DNA of 64,000 nucleotides, from the NCBI GenBank assembly GCA_018398585.1, contig JAGTTD010000010.1, positions 327,501-391,500 of the forward strand, read 5' to 3'. A program made the position numbers and the translations under genes. The stretch comes from Simmondsia chinensis. Its lineage: Eukaryota; Streptophyta; Magnoliopsida; Caryophyllales; Simmondsiaceae. Positions 1 to 12,224 of this stretch are shown here, in pieces. Each line of letters opens with the position of its first letter. Within the stretch, counting starts at the first letter, position 1. A model generated the notes under the pieces. That model saw only the letters and a program-made list of their open reading frames with translations. It had not been told where the DNA came from and did not search any database.

Positions 1-534
1 CTGCCATTACCACTTTGGACAGGCCATGAGATGCACATCCTCTTTTTAGCCGTTATTCTTATAAATATGTATTTTTCTATTGACATGGGAACTTTATTGC
101 TGCTTGTTGGTAAATGTATTTAAGCACTAGTTAAATTCTTTGTTTGCTGAGGCTGCGTTTAGATCTTGTTGGTTATAAGGTTTGCATGTGGCTGGTAGAG
201 AAGATTTTTTTTTTTGAAGTAATTTTAATAGAAAGATAAAAAGTTATTTTATAAATAAGTAGGAAAAAAGAAAATGTAAAAGGAGGTTTATTTCACAGCT
301 TATTTACTTCAGATATGTTTTTTAAAACTATTAATATTAAATCATTACCACCATTATCTAGTTATCACTATTCTCACATGTTGTCATATACTTATTTACT
401 ATTATTAATTGATATATTATTAAATTACCTTTTTAGTAATTATAATGCGTATGTTTATTTTTTAAATGTCAAAAAAGATTTTTCTGTACTACATTACTGA
501 ACACTTTAATAAGTTACAAATTTTAAATGGATAG
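1..534. other. AT-rich DNA, no gene recognised
   Basis: A short open stretch ending at a TAG near base 49 could be the end of a gene lying off the left edge, but it is too short to identify. The rest is low-complexity AT-rich sequence; short ORFs here have no protein-like composition. Confidence 0.3.
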
Positions 535-965
535 GGCACGATGGAGACGATTCGTCACGACCTAACCCACCTAAATCTAAGAGAGGAGATGGCCTCAGAT
601 AGGGGCACGATGGAGGGCTAGCATAAGTGTAGCGGAGGTGGCAGAATAGATTAGTGCGGGAAGTGACTAGTAGTTTAAGATCCTTAGGCAGACATAACCT
701 CAGGTGAAGTATTTATAGGCTAGTTTAGTCTCTGATCCTGCTTCTTCCTCTTCTTCTTCTTTTTCTCCTCCTCCTTTTTCCTCAAAATTCATTGGTAACT
801 ATTTGGGGGTTTATTTGCAGGCATTCAATTATTTCAGGTTGGGGGTCCCCGGAAATAGCCTCCTTTCCACGGAAGTGGTAAGGCTGCGTACATCACCCCT
901 CCCAGACCCCGCTTTCTACGGGAGCCGCGAGGCACTGGGACTGTTGTTGATTGATTGATTGATTG
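535..965 (+). mobile_element. LINE 3' end (RTE-like) with Au-type tail
   Basis: A degraded non-LTR retrotransposon 3' end. Bases 535-660 still encode the end of a reverse-transcriptase ORF if two single-base shifts are allowed: first DRARWRRFVT, then DLTHLNLREEMASDRGT, then WRASISVAEVAE and a stop at about 660. A roughly 170-base 3' UTR follows. It closes with a tail at 835-945 (GGTTGGGGGTCC..., GGCTGCGTACATC, CAGACCCCGCTT, GGGAGCCG, GAGGCACTGGGA) and TTGATTG repeats. The same tail ends many SINE copies in this window, so this is a candidate source of their 3' ends. The clade is inferred from C-terminal flavour only. The ORF is broken and inactive. Confidence 0.6.
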
Positions 966-1423
966 ATAAAACATTAGGGACGATATTGAAAAGAATATAC
1001 GAGAAACTAATTTAAATAAAATTATTAAGATAAGGACCCATATTGTAAATAACTGCAATTTTTTAGCATAAATAGTCTCTATTTAGGGAAACATTTGAAG
1101 AGGTATGGTCGAGTACATCCCGCTTTTAAATTGTGCATACACGGGAGCCCGTCGAGATACTAATTTGTTGTTATATTCTTCATGTCTGGCATTTGTTTCA
1201 AAATTGTTAGAAGGTCCTTGTCTTTTGGAAAAAAGAAATTGGAAATTTGGGCGATTTAGAAGATAATTTAGCTGAGGAAATTGATATTCAAACTTTAATT
1301 TCTGTAAACAAGATTCATTATATGAATCAATTGGCAAATTAGTACAGTTTTAAAAAAAATTAGCGAAGTGGCCTATCAGAAAAAAAATAAATTAACAAAA
1401 TATTTGCTCCTTTTAAGAATTTT

Positions 1424-1738
1424 AAAGCCTCGTTTTGTACGTAGGAAGTAGAATTTTATGGCAAGTACAGATTTTGACTATTATTTGATTTTCTGAAGTA
1501 GATAGAATGTTGAAACAATTTTTAATTTCTTCGAAACTTAGGAAGTAAGTTATTTAATCCATTTAGGTAAGTTCTAATTTTTTTTTTTTTTTTTACTAAC
1601 CTTTTTAAAGAAATTTTATTTCTTATCCTAACACTAAATATGTTTTACCGACCTAGGAAGTCAAGAAAGGGATTGAATTCTTGAAAATATGAGTTTCTGC
1701 ACGAATTAAATTCATATAGCAACCAAACAAGGCCTAAT
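1424..1738. mobile_element. MITE-like element, GCCTCGTTTGG family
   Basis: It starts with AGCCTCGTTTTGTACG and ends with the inverse CCAAACAAGGCCT. Inner parts (GGAAGTAAGTTA, GAATTGAATTCTTG-like) recur in the elements at 26385-26703 and 46939-47477. Length of about 300-540 bp, no ORF and AT-rich content fit a non-autonomous DNA transposon. The superfamily (hAT or PIF) is unresolved because I found no clean target-site duplication. Confidence 0.5.
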
Positions 1739-3400
1739 TAAAAGAATTGGAAGCATAAAACTGAAATGAAGATAAAGATTTGTTTTAAAAGTACGAATTT
1801 TTATTGTTTCAAAACAGAAAAACTACAAAGAAAATATATATCTGGGAAATATCATATAATAAGAAAAAATAATTTCTATTGCATTATCATGAAATGGATC
1901 GCAAGAAAGAAATTTGTTGAGGATTCTAATAACTAGGGATGTTCATGGTTTGATTAACTGTACCGAAATGATCGATTAACCGCGTTTTAGTAATTCAAGA
2001 ATTCGGTTTGGTTATGTGGGTTAACTGATAATCTAAAAAAAATGCATAGAAAATTTGTATGTAACCTCCAAAGCGGGACATAAACAAATATCATCATTGA
2101 TACTATGTATACATGTCGATTGCTTTTTATATCGTAGTTTCTCATACCTTTTGTCAAGGCATTCGTTTCGACATAATTGTTAATCGAAGATTAATTAATT
2201 CTTCGATTTAACAATATGTCTCTTCTTCCTTTTGTATTTCGCTCTATTTTAACTGATGATGCATTAGATAGAGTCATTTTTCGACAGAATATATAATGTT
2301 TTTGCTTACCTCGTTGAATAATTGAAAGATGACGATAATTGTTTTAATGAGAACCCTTAACGTGAGCCCGTTAATAGGGGTTGTAAGAGTTGCATATTGA
2401 TAACTATTTTAATTTTGGAGGTTGGCTTGAGTCGATTTTCATCTTTTTACTCTCTACTGTATAATATTTTAGGCTGATTTAAGAGCTCCTAAGACTTTTC
2501 TCTTCATTGTAAAAAACATGCACATCATCAAAAACTTACCGAAGTTTTTAAGGAGTTTCGCATTTGTTGATCAAATAGATATTATCTGGCTTATTATTAG
2601 TTAATGACTATGTGACAAAATGTCAATAACTTCACAACACTGTAAATCAGTCACATCGACTTAACTTCACAAGTTGTGAGTCTTTTAGCTAGCCAACTCT
2701 ATTATAAATCTCAGTTACTCATTTTTCGGTATATCTAAGCTGAGACATTTTATTTACCTAAATATAAGAAAATCAATTCTCAAAATCTAATTTTCGTTTG
2801 AAAGAAAACATCTTCCATTCCACTTCTTGTCATATATCTTTTTATTAGAGAACATACGGAAACAAAATATTCTCTCATTTTTGAAGGAAAGTTATTTTCT
2901 GTCAAATAATATACGCTAAACAATAAAATATAAGAAAATCAATTCTCAAAACCTAATTTTTCTTCCAGACAGATCAACCATTACATTAGAGTTCAACATA
3001 ATCCCCAGTAACCCAAGTATGCTTAGGGCTCCTGAATTATAGGGGCCCCCAAATTAGGGATTGTAGTTTTAGCGTATCAATGATTAATATTGGTAAGTTA
3101 TACGATTGAATTTTTTATAATTTATTGTATTAGTATGATGTTGTTAAGAGAAATGTTATTATATATGAAGGGCTCCATTTAAAAATTTTGCTTGGAGCCT
3201 CAAAAATATCAATGATGAAGAAATTATTGCGTCCTCCTCAGCTTCCCCTAGTTGAAGATCCTTGAAGAGTTTATGGGAAATCGATGTGCTGTCCAGCGTT
3301 GACTTTTTCGTTTGGAGGCTTGTTTTTGATGCATTGTCGTCTAATTCCAATTTAGTTAAACCTTAAAAGGGGTGTTTCAGTGCTAGGTGACTGTTTTAAG
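1739..3400. other. AT-rich intergenic DNA, no gene seen
   Basis: No exon-like ORF with sensible composition. Fragments near 3020-3210 (GGGCCCCCAAATTA, GCTTGGAGCCTC) resemble a transposon-end motif also seen at 45890-45950, but I cannot define an element. Confidence 0.3.
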
Positions 3401-3595
3401 ATGGGGTTGTAGCTTTGAATCATTAGACCACATCATTTGCATGGGCTGTATGGTTAGATTCTAATGTCGGCTGTAAACAGATGCTGGATAGCCTTCCAGG
3501 TTTTCCTTAGTGTTGCGTTTGCTTTTCTTTCTGATGACCTTGTTGTGGGTGGCCGGTACTGCTAAATGGGGAAGATGTGAAATTCATGGGGTTTA

Positions 3596-4060
3596 GTTCG
3601 ATCGGGTAGCCTATATTTGAGTAGGTTCCAAAGATTGATGATCATTGCTCCAAGGCACCAAGTGGGGGTTGTTAAAACCAACACAGACGCTTCGTGGATT
3701 GATTGGAACTCCTTGGGCAGTTTAACTGTGGGGGAGCTCAATGATGTGGGTACATTTGTCGATGGGTGGTGCAGCTCGGATTCTTCTAACTCTGCCTTTA
3801 TTGTCGCGAGCAAAGCTCTTAGGGGTGCTTGTCACTTCGCACGTTCAAGAGGATTCAATTTACTAATTTTCAAGTCCCACAGCCAAAGCCTCATCCATGC
3901 TCTTTCTGACGAGGAGAATACGCCACCTTGGGTATTATTTCAGATTTAAAACTTTTGCTACATAATTTTTGTTCCTATCTTTTTGATGGATCCCTAAATC
4001 ATTTGATAAGGTGGCTCACGAGGTTCCTAAGTCCTAATAGGTCGAGATCTTGTACTCATG
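3596..4060 (+). pseudogene. LINE-type RNase H domain remnant (RVT_3-like)
   Basis: The reading frame at 3617-3949 encodes about 110 residues laid out like the RNase H domain at the end of plant LINE polyproteins: VKTNTDASW near the start, then a glycine-rich turn, DGWCSSDSSNSAF, ASKALRGACHFARSRGFN and FKSHSQSLIHAL. The family's second acidic residue (normally in SxLxAEAxAL) appears replaced and its ESDS motif reads KSHS, so it is probably catalytically dead. Downstream, in another frame, VAHEVPKS resembles the usual domain end. No intact reverse transcriptase remains next to it. Confidence 0.55.
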
Positions 4061-4191
4061 ATTGAGTTTCCTTCCCATCCCCTGCTGTCTTAAAATACAG
4101 TAATTTTTGATTGTAGTGCTTGGCATTGCCCTTGAAGACATTTCATTTACACTATAATGTGCTTTTCATGGAACAAAGCATAAAAATTGTT

Positions 4192-4345
4192 AAATTTTCA
4201 CTGTACCTTTTAGGCTCGACCCACTAAGTTAGAACATATAAGATCTACACATAAGCGTAAGTGGAGTTTCATCTAAAAATTAATTGATAATAGGTAAAAT
4301 AACTCACTATAATTCTAAATTAATATCTTAATTCTCACAATTATA
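4192..4345 (+). repeat. Short LTR-like dispersed repeat (TGTTAAATTT family)
   Basis: Begins TGTTAAATTTTCACTG and continues AGGCTCGACCCA, ACATAAGCGTAAGTGG, TTTCATC, AATTGATAATAGGT. Relatives lie at 32785-32926 (-), 34500-34632 (-), 35463-35625 (+) and 41890-42049 (-), with a fragment at 10325-10420. The best copy runs TG...CA over about 160 bp, so these look like solo LTRs of a TRIM-type element, but no partner LTR was found. Confidence 0.45.
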
Positions 4346-4533
4346 ATGTAAAATTCTAATTATTAAACTTACACGTCACGACAAAAATTGCATGAAAAGA
4401 AAGTGAAAAGAAAAGGACCAAAAATTCGCAGGCTATAAATGAAGTATGGATAATAATGATGATCATCCAAAACGTTGAAAGAGAGAGACTATAATAAATA
4501 AAAAAATTAATAATAAATAAAATCCAAACCCCC

Positions 4534-4544
4534 TATTTATATAT
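4534..4544 (+). promoter_or_regulatory. Probable TATA box of the UBC12/RCE1 gene
   Basis: TATTTATATAT lies about 20-30 bases upstream of a CT-rich leader, the usual plant core-promoter spacing. The nearest downstream transcription unit is the E2 gene. Confidence 0.5.
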
Positions 4545-4551
4545 CGTTTCT

Positions 4552-4586
<35 letters not shown>

Positions 4587-4673
4587 GGGCAAATCGACGC
4601 AATTTTCACGATTTCTTTGATTCTAGAATCTCTCTCTCTCTCTCTGTTTGATTTGGAATCGTTGCTTGAGCAG
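4552..4673 (+). other. Untranslated first exon of the E2 gene, CT microsatellite
   Basis: CT repeats (4552-4586 and 4630-4645) followed by TTGATTTGGAATCG and a strong donor, GAGCAG|GTAAATT, with the intron starting at 4674. The first coding exon has its acceptor at 8618-8619 and no in-frame upstream ATG, so a non-coding leader exon plus a 3.9 kb leader intron is the simplest model. The exact transcription start is not known. Confidence 0.5.
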
Positions 4674-5058
4674 GTAAATTAGCTTTCTTTGTCTCTCTTT
4701 AACTGATTATGCGAGGTTATGCGATCTGAAGTATTGAATTTTTGGTTAGCTTGTATTGTGATTAATTTGTTAGATTTAGCTTTAAGTTTGGATCTTTGAG
4801 TAATTTTTGATGCGTTATTGTTACGCGGATGTTTTATTGTTACTAGATTGATTGATTAATGGTTGTTTTGAGGTTCTTATGGTGATGGATTTTGCAGTGT
4901 TAAATTCTGTCCTGTTAAACCTAGAAATTGATCAAAATTCTACCTTGAACTATGTAGTGATTTTGGAATGATTATGCTAGTTTATGAGTTTCGTTTTTTA
5001 TGGAGTTATTTACACCCTTGGTTTATTGTGTTTTTAAATTTGTTCAAATTGGACCCTC

Positions 5059-5351
5059 TATTAGAGTATAAAACTAATCCTAGGCCCTTCATTCATTGTT
5101 TAAACTTTTGGAAAAATTGGTTCTTTGACGTGGTATTAGAGCCTTGTTGACCTAGAGGTCACAAATTCGAATCTGAACATCCCTTTCAGTATTAACATAA
5201 TTTAAGTACAAGGTATTAGGTGGGTCTGTGTAATATCCACGCTTCAAGCACAATTGGCATTTGTCTGAGTGGGCATGTTAGTAGAGTATAAAACAAATCC
5301 TAAGCCCTTCACCTAGCAGCTTAAACTTTTGGAAAAGTTTGTTCTTTGACA
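5059..5351 (+). mobile_element. TRIM/SMART-type tiny LTR element, diverged copy
   Basis: Two direct repeats at 5059-5130 and 5276-5351, each of the form ..TTAG(TAG)AGTATAAAAC, CCTA(G/A)GCCCTTCA, TTTTGGAAAA, GGTTCTTTGAC. The second keeps TG...CA ends. Directly after the first comes TGGTATTAGAGCC, one mismatch from the initiator-tRNA primer-binding site. The internal region is about 145 bp with no coding capacity. Same family as 28723-29017 and 23951-24195. No clear target-site duplication. Confidence 0.65.
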
Positions 5352-5925
5352 CCTTTATCACAAACCCAAGGGTTGGTGACGAGCTCTGATACCACTTCGT
5401 CACAAACGTAAGCCTGTGACTTGGATAATTTTAGAAAAGGGGAGAACGAGAGAGAGAGAAGTGGAGAAGTTAGAAGAGATTGAGGAGAGAATTAGAAGAG
5501 TTAGAAGAGGAGTTAGAAGTAGAGGGTTAGAGAAGGGAAGGAGGAGTAGAGAATTTAGAATTTTGAGAGGGGGAGGGGGACGGTTAGAGAGCAAGAGGGA
5601 AAGGAGAGAGATAATTTGGGATTTTCATTTTTTAATTCATTCATGCCAAATTACAAGCTTACAAGCATATTTATAGAGTTTTCCCTAGGTACCTAATCCC
5701 TACTACTTAGCCCACATTTAATTAATACAATTACATCATTACAATTTTAAATTAACCCTTTGCCTCCTAATCTACCCCAACCGGTTCCCTCCTAAATTCA
5801 AATTTAAAATTTAAACTAATTAGTTTTACAATATTGTTTATTACATAACCGATACAAAAATAATAAAAGCGAAAAATAGCCGTTTGGTTCCTTGGCTTGT
5901 GAGAGTCACGGCTAGGGTCATGACA
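5352..5925 (-). mobile_element. Possible LTR plus primer-binding site of a larger retrotransposon
   Basis: On the minus strand the segment begins TGTCATGACCC at 5925. A purine-rich/AG-repeat zone follows (5440-5600 on plus), and near 5380-5395 comes TGGTATCAGAGCTC, a good tRNA-Met primer-binding site. It directly abuts the TRIM at 5059-5351. No internal domain or second LTR is visible, so this is a truncated relic. Confidence 0.4.
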
Positions 5926-5947
5926 ACCTTTACCTTTTCTTTTATTC

Positions 5948-6250
5948 AAAATAATCCCTAATGTTTGTAAGTTTGTTCATGTTGGTCCCTCATCTTTTAT
6001 TTTGTTCAAAATAGTCCCTAGTGTTTCGATTTATGACAAAATTGGCCCCCTATTATTGACTAAAATGAGGTAAATTTTAAAAAGATGAGGAACCAATTGT
6101 TTTAAAATAGAACATGGGGGACTATTTTGAGCAAGAAAAGATAAGGAACCAATTTGAGCAAATTTTGAAACATCGGGAACCATTTTGAATAAAAAAAGAT
6201 ACGGACTAATTTGAAAAACTTACAAACATTAGGGACCAATGGTGCATATA
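5948..6250. mobile_element. Foldback MITE (TAATGTTTGTAAG family)
   Basis: The left arm has CCCTAATGTTTGTAAGTTTG, TTGGTCCCTCATCTTTT and the right arm carries the inverse, AAGATACGGACTAATTTG...AACTTACAAACATTAGGG. The vocabulary (GTCCCT, TTTTGTTCAAA, AATTTGAACAAA) matches the Mutator-like MITE at 20382-20759. The left terminus seems lost next to the preceding LTR relic. Confidence 0.55.
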
Positions 6251-6387
6251 ACACTATGACATGTCTGTTATGTGTGCATTGTGCTCCTTTCTATATGATA
6301 GAATGGAGAAAGCATGTCCATGGGTTATTTGCTGTTGAGCTAGGTTATATATATTATGCAATAGTGTTTTGGTGAATTGGAAACCCG

Positions 6388-6485
6388 AGGGGGTTAGCTC
6401 AATTGGTATGACACGTGGACTTGGTGCCTTTATCATAAAAGAATGGTTTTGAGGTTCAGATTCTGTCATTGGATGCAAATAATCC
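6388..6485 (+). repeat. tRNA-like SINE head or fragment
   Basis: GGGTTAGCTCAATTGGTATG resembles a pol III A box and GAGGTTCAGATTC resembles a B box, spaced as in a tRNA-derived SINE. The body and tail are not definable. Confidence 0.35.
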
Positions 6486-8619
6486 CTTGGGTCCCCAACT
6501 TATACTGTTGTACATGAGGAAACGTTTGAATTGTTGGTGACTGCAAGCTTTGATTACTTGATGTCTGCTTGAACTGGCATGAATCACTGATTATCCAAAA
6601 AGGAAATTGTCTTGGTGGATGGAGTTTCCAGCTGAGTGCCAAATCATTAGTTCCTCTTATATTTTGCATCTTAATTCTTAGAAATTAAGGCATCTCTTCA
6701 TATCTCTTTACCTATATCTGCTTAATCAACTGTGGTGAGCTTTTTTCTAGAAATATAGACAAGGGCTTCGCATATTTCATTGATCATGTCAGGAGCTCAC
6801 GTGAGTAGATGGACAACTTCATTTCATTCGTTAGAACCCTAAATTGAACTATGGTTCTCGTGTGTTAACCATGATCTTAGTCTGTGAAAAATGGTAGTGT
6901 TACTTCCCTATTTTCTAATAGCTATTGAAGCTTTTGTCTGCTTAGTCTCCATTGATTGCACCCAATATTTGCTCTGTTGAGTCAGGCCTCTCATGATGGA
7001 CTGATAATATTGTTGAGGGATATTGCTTCTCTCAGCGAGTTGGCTGCCAATATTTTTGATCAATACAAAGGGTAAAACTCGAACTAATAACTTTTTCCCC
7101 AAAATGCAAGTGTATAATATCATTACTCCTGCAAAATTAACAGTACAAATATACAACCTCAAACGATTGAACCACAGAAGCCAAACTAATATTATTAATA
7201 AATGAACATGGAGTCAAACAAGAGTAATTGTACAAGCTTTGGAGGACGATTAAACATATGGTCATGTCCACAACTATGCGTGGGATGCGTATGTAAAGAA
7301 TCACATTTTTGAGGACACGAACTTGGACCGCCCATGTCTCAGCCACTTGAGGAGAGATGGTCAATACCATATAGCTCTAGCTTAAAATGATTGTATTATC
7401 GCCTTCTTGAGCAATTATGGCCTCAAAAGCTTGTTGAGAGTCGATTTCCCAAGAATCGTTCACATACCATTTGATAGTTCCTTGTGGTGGGGGTCTCCGT
7501 CAAGAGTGATAAGGACACCAATGATTGATGTGCGGCTCTGGAAGTCTCATGTATCGGAACATAAACTAAAATTCAGGAAGTCTCTACCTACATTTTCTGC
7601 AACCTGCTGTAGAGGAATATAAACATCATTAAAAATCATAGTATTCCTTGTTTTCCAAATATGTCAACACACTTTTTTCAGTGCATTCAGAGGTTTGTGA
7701 GAACTTCTCAATGACATGTTCCCACCATGAGCAACACCAAGGAGGCTTATAAAGTAGAGCTTATAACCCATATTAGATGATAACGAATGTTCTTTAGTCG
7801 GCTCGGCTGCCAATATTAGGTCAGCTTATTAGTGAACTAAACAGATGCACATGTATCTATTTGTGGACGTTCTTGCAGTTTCTAAAGGTTTACTATTCTA
7901 TAAGTGGAGATGATGTTTATTGAATTTATAAAATTTCATGTGAGGTCTAATCCCTTTGTTATTTCTGAAAACCGTTGTTTCGTGAAAGGACTGTATTTTG
8001 TTGAGCAATCTTTATCTATTTGTAACTGTTCAGATAGCATCTTGCGCTATCTTTCAAAATCTAGGAATTTAGTGACGTTATGCTATCTTTCAAAATCTAG
8101 GAATTCAGCGACGAGCAAGTGTACATCCGTATGTCCTGTTAGGTTTATAATCTCTGGTCATATGATGGAGATGCATAGTGTATCTGCTTGCATTTCCATC
8201 GACCCTCCTCCCATTAGGCTTATTCTTCTTCATTTTGATCCTAATGTTTTTTCTTGAGGCCATTTTATTTGAAGTTTGTAGCTTGTGCTTTCAAGTCATG
8301 GATCTTTGGTGTTGTGGGGCTTGTTTGTCACTGTAAAACCATGTATGATTAGTCTGGTCAGGTTTTTTGGTAAGTAAGCAAGGATACGAGGCATGGATTT
8401 GAACTTAGAACTTAGGTCCTTGGTAATGTTTGTTGGATCACTCCGATTTGTAAGAAATTTTACCATCATCTGCTTGTCTTCTTGTTTCATCCTTTTAGTC
8501 GTCTTGTACATCTATCGATGTTGGATTCTGTTTTGGTAATGACAATTGTGTGAAGTAGTTCTGCATTTATATGCATTCTTTTTTAACCTTTTCCCCTTGT
8601 TTTGCTTCTGATATTCCAG
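6486..8619 (+). other. Remainder of the E2 leader intron
   Basis: Intronic by the gene model (4674-8619). I see no exon-like ORF; several 60-80 codon frames (for example 7407-7622) lack family similarity. A near-duplicate CTATCTTTCAAAATCTAGGAA occurs twice at about 8047-8103, a short tandem duplication. Confidence 0.4.
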
Positions 8620-8626
8620 GGGAAAG

Positions 8627-11522
8627 ATGATTAATTTATTCAAAGTAAAAACAAAACAGAGGGAAAACGCAGAAAGTCTCAATGGAAAAACGCCCATCAA
8701 GAAACAAACAGCGGGAGAGTTGCGCCTCCATAAAGGTATTGTAGCTTCATCATGTACCATGTACGCATAGTGATCATAGTCTACGTTATCTTGAAGACGT
8801 CTTTCAGATATGGCTCTTGATTCAAATATTTGCAAATATTGAAGTTCGAAGTAACTTACATTTACGGTTGGCAAATGTTTTGTGTCATGTCATGTTTGTG
8901 TTTTTGTTATATGAGGGGTTTTAGAAAAGGGGTCAACCTGAACCGATATGTCATACGGAAATCAAAACCCTTATCCAACCCAATTAATAGAAGGGTAACC
9001 TTAGATTACCCATTTGGCTATACACGTGATCTTTTTATTACATGCTAGTTTGCCAACTTACAAATATGTCAATAATACACCTTATCAACTAGCAATAAAT
9101 ACTATAATATATTTATAATATTTGCAATAAATTATCAAATTAACATGATCGAATATAGTTTAAAATATCTTAAGCCGACTTAGGTTACAAAAAAGATATG
9201 TAATAACAATAGTATATCACCGAAATAACCTATCATAACTATTTAAATAAGTTAACATAACTATTTAAATAAGTTAAGTCTGTTGGTAATGGATTAACCT
9301 AGCACAAACCCAATTACCCAAATGGGTTAAACAATTCAATCCAAATTCAACTCGGCTCCAAAAATCCCAACCAACACCCACTATCTTTGTATTGTGTAAT
9401 TGCGTTGCGTCATGTCGTATCAAATTTTACTTGAAAGAAAAGCCAATGTGATTATATGGTGCATTATCTTAACATATGCGACAGCTTGCTCCTATGGCAC
9501 TGCAACTGGGTTTGTGATATGTTTGCCGTCCACGATTCAATTCTTTGGATGGGCTATGCCTCATGTGATCCCAGATCTTGGTGTATATTTTAATCCTGTC
9601 ATCGTTGTTTCTTTGAACAATTATTTGGTATCACATACGAGAATTATGACGACCGACTTTTTCTGAGGAAGGGTTGCTTTTTCTTGACGTCTTTCGTCCC
9701 ATCTATTCCACCGAGCCAACCCAGTCAACTTAACTGTATGATTAATTATTTTATCATCTTATTGATCAAACAATTTTTTTCTATTTGTAGATATCAGCGA
9801 ATTGAACCTGCCAAAATCTTGCAACATCTCCTTTCCTAATGGCAAGGATGACCTCATGAACTTCGAAGTTACCATCCGCCCTGATGAAGGATATTATCTG
9901 TCAGTGTTCTTCTGTTTCAAACAGCAATTCCGATATTCAGCTTGACATGATACTTCCCATACTGATGAATTGAGATCTTTTATTGCAGAGGTGGCACATT
10001 TGTTTTCTCATTCCAGGTTCCCTCTGTATACCCACATGAGCCACCGAAGGTCAAGTGCAAGACCAAGGTGAGTAAACGCGCCTGTTTCTAAAACGGTAAG
10101 AAGCTACAATATTGCCTTGAATAGGACCAACGACATTTGGGGAAGGGGGGAGCTGAGTGTCAAACCCAACTGCTCATGCTTGGAGGATGGGTGGCTAACT
10201 TAACTATTACACCAAAGCCAAAACGCCCCTCGTTCTTGGATGAGAGCTTTTTTTGTATAATGAGCTCGTAGTTTCATATGGTTTTGGTGTTTCCTTGGGC
10301 TTGAAGCTTTCCTAAGAGTTGGCATATCTGAGGTTCACATATAAACCTAAATGAGATTCAATCCCAAAACTAATTGGTATTAAGTGAAGCAATTTACTAA
10401 AAAACTATATGTTAATCTATTTTTTTCCATTAGTCTGATGTAGAATTTCTTACTACACTTACAGGTGAAGTGCTTAACAATTGTATTTGCTAAGAGTCTG
10501 AACACTCTAATGGTTTAGCTATATCCGTTAGGCTACATACCCAAGACTAATAACCATAGATAGCAAGAATTTGGATTTATATGATAAATTAGAAAATGTG
10601 GTGCATGAACTTAGTAAATATATGAATGAACCTCATAATAAGTGATGCATGAACCAAGTCAGAATCAATTTTCAACAGTCTCGCCATAAGCAATGTTGAG
10701 CTATACATATATTAAGGTAATTCCATTGTATTCTCCTGTTGGCAGGTGTACCATCCTAACATCGACCTGGAGGGAAACGTGTGCCTTAACATTCTGAGAG
10801 AAGACTGGAAACCCGTTCTGAACATAAACACCATCATCTATGGACTCTTCCATCTTTTCACGGTACGACCGACTAACTTCTCTTGGAATTTATTTGATTC
10901 CTGGGAAACTTGTGAAATGCTAATGGTTCATACTCAAAAGCACGATTTGTCGTTTGAAAGTTGAAGTCGCGTTTCAAATGCGTATGAAACTCAACGGCAA
11001 TATGATTCAGACAATTATCAAATCATTTTGGGAAGAAATACTCATTAGATGATTTGTTAGTTAATTATATCACTCGATTCAAAAAATCATTGAACCATGT
11101 GGTGGATACGCTGGAATCCATTTTCTTGATCTTCTCTGTTGGAGTGCTTAATTGTCTAAAGTTATTGCGTTGTTTTGATTATGTTTTGATATGTTATGCT
11201 TTAATGGTTCAATTAGTGTCATTTAATTACTATATATCTGATATATAAAAATATAAACGCTCTCTGTTCCAAACTTTAGAAACTTCAATGACTATCCGCT
11301 CCCTCTTTCCTATTCCCTCCTCCCTCGTCCTTCGTGCAGCTATGCAGCCACCATGTTTAAAGTTCTGTTTTCCACTTGCAGCAACCGAATTATGAAGATC
11401 CACTGAACCACGACGCAGCAGCAGTGTTGAGGGATAATCCAAAGTTGTTCGAGTCAAACGTGAGAAGAGCCATGGCGGGTGGGTACGTGGGCCAAACGTT
11501 CTTCCCGAGGTGCTTCTCCTAA
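8627..11522 (+). CDS. RCE1: NEDD8/RUB1-conjugating enzyme E2 (UBC12/RCE1-like)
   Basis: Carries RUB/NEDD8 as a thioester on its active-site cysteine and passes it to cullins, activating SCF-type ubiquitin ligases. Coding exons 8627-8735, 9791-9899, 9989-10067, 10746-10862 and 11382-11522 join in frame to 184 residues, the usual length for plant RCE1. The N terminus [10 protein letters not shown] fits the E1-docking extension of UBC12. The HPN motif (residues 102-104) is followed by catalytic Cys112 in [22 protein letters not shown] and the C-terminal [12 protein letters not shown] are also typical. All introns are GT-AG (the exon 3 donor is GTCAGT). The first coding exon is preceded by a leader intron. 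Intron 2 carries a TIR element (8870-9445) and intron 4 a fragment of the TGTTAAATTT repeat. Identity is firm; RCE1 versus a paralogue is not resolved. Confidence 0.95.
8870..9445. repeat. TIR-type dispersed repeat (GTAAAATTTGAYACGAC family)
   Basis: The right end, GTCATGTCGTATCAAATTTTAC, is the inverse of the left end of the element at 54856. The inside carries GGGTCAACCTGAACC and AATGGGTTAAACAATTC, the same word set as 15720-15900 and 54856-55420. It sits in intron 2 of the E2 gene. A non-autonomous hAT-like element is likely; the left end is poorly defined. Confidence 0.45.
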
Positions 11523-12224
11523 CAGTTTAAGATGCTGTAAAAAAAACTTGCTCTTCGCGTTCCCAGGCATTACGGTCTCTTTGAAATTATGTATTTATTT
11601 CGTGATGAATCAATAACAAAAATGAAGAAAATGGTACGAATGTCTTTTAAATTGTCGTGTGGTGTCAAGAACTATGGATATGCCATTGGTGAGGGAACTT
11701 CCTCTTTTCATTATCTTTCTTGTACCTACTTTCTATTATATCTATCTATCTATCTATCTATTGGGGGTGAATATTTTTCTTAATTTTTGTTCTTTTACAT
11801 TTATTTATTTTTGATCATTTGTGTTAAGACTAGATACTGATGGCCTTCCAAAACCGTCTATTCATGGTTTGAGTTATTGATGCCCAATGATGGTAACTTT
11901 TGGACTCTTGGAAGTTACGTGCCTATAAATTGGGAACGAAAATTTTCTTAATTTATGTTCTTTTACATCTATTTTGTTGATTGTTTCTTCTCTTTGGAAG
12001 TTTTGAACTTCTCCCGTTTACTATTATTAGGTTCTTTCCCTCACAGCTGAAGGAAAGTTGATCAAGATACCAAACAATTTAGGCAGCTGCTTGAGACTCC
12101 TAAATTATAAGGTTCTTAATTTAGTACAGATCTAAATTTATATTTTATAATTCGTATAATCAAATATTTATATTCCTAAAGAGAATATTAATAATATGTA
12201 ATGGGCTATTGTTTAAAATATTTG
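11523..12224. other. E2 3' UTR and AT-rich convergent intergenic DNA
   Basis: The first 100-150 bases after the stop should be the E2 3' UTR (AATCAATAACAAAAATGAAG near 11608 could serve as polyadenylation context). A (TCTA)n microsatellite lies at 11740-11760. Nothing else recognised. Confidence 0.35.

Noticed and set aside
5400..5676. Arg/Glu-rich ORF (plus) and Pro/Leu-rich ORF (minus)
   Set aside because: Produced by a purine-rich tract in an LTR-like region; low complexity, no family.
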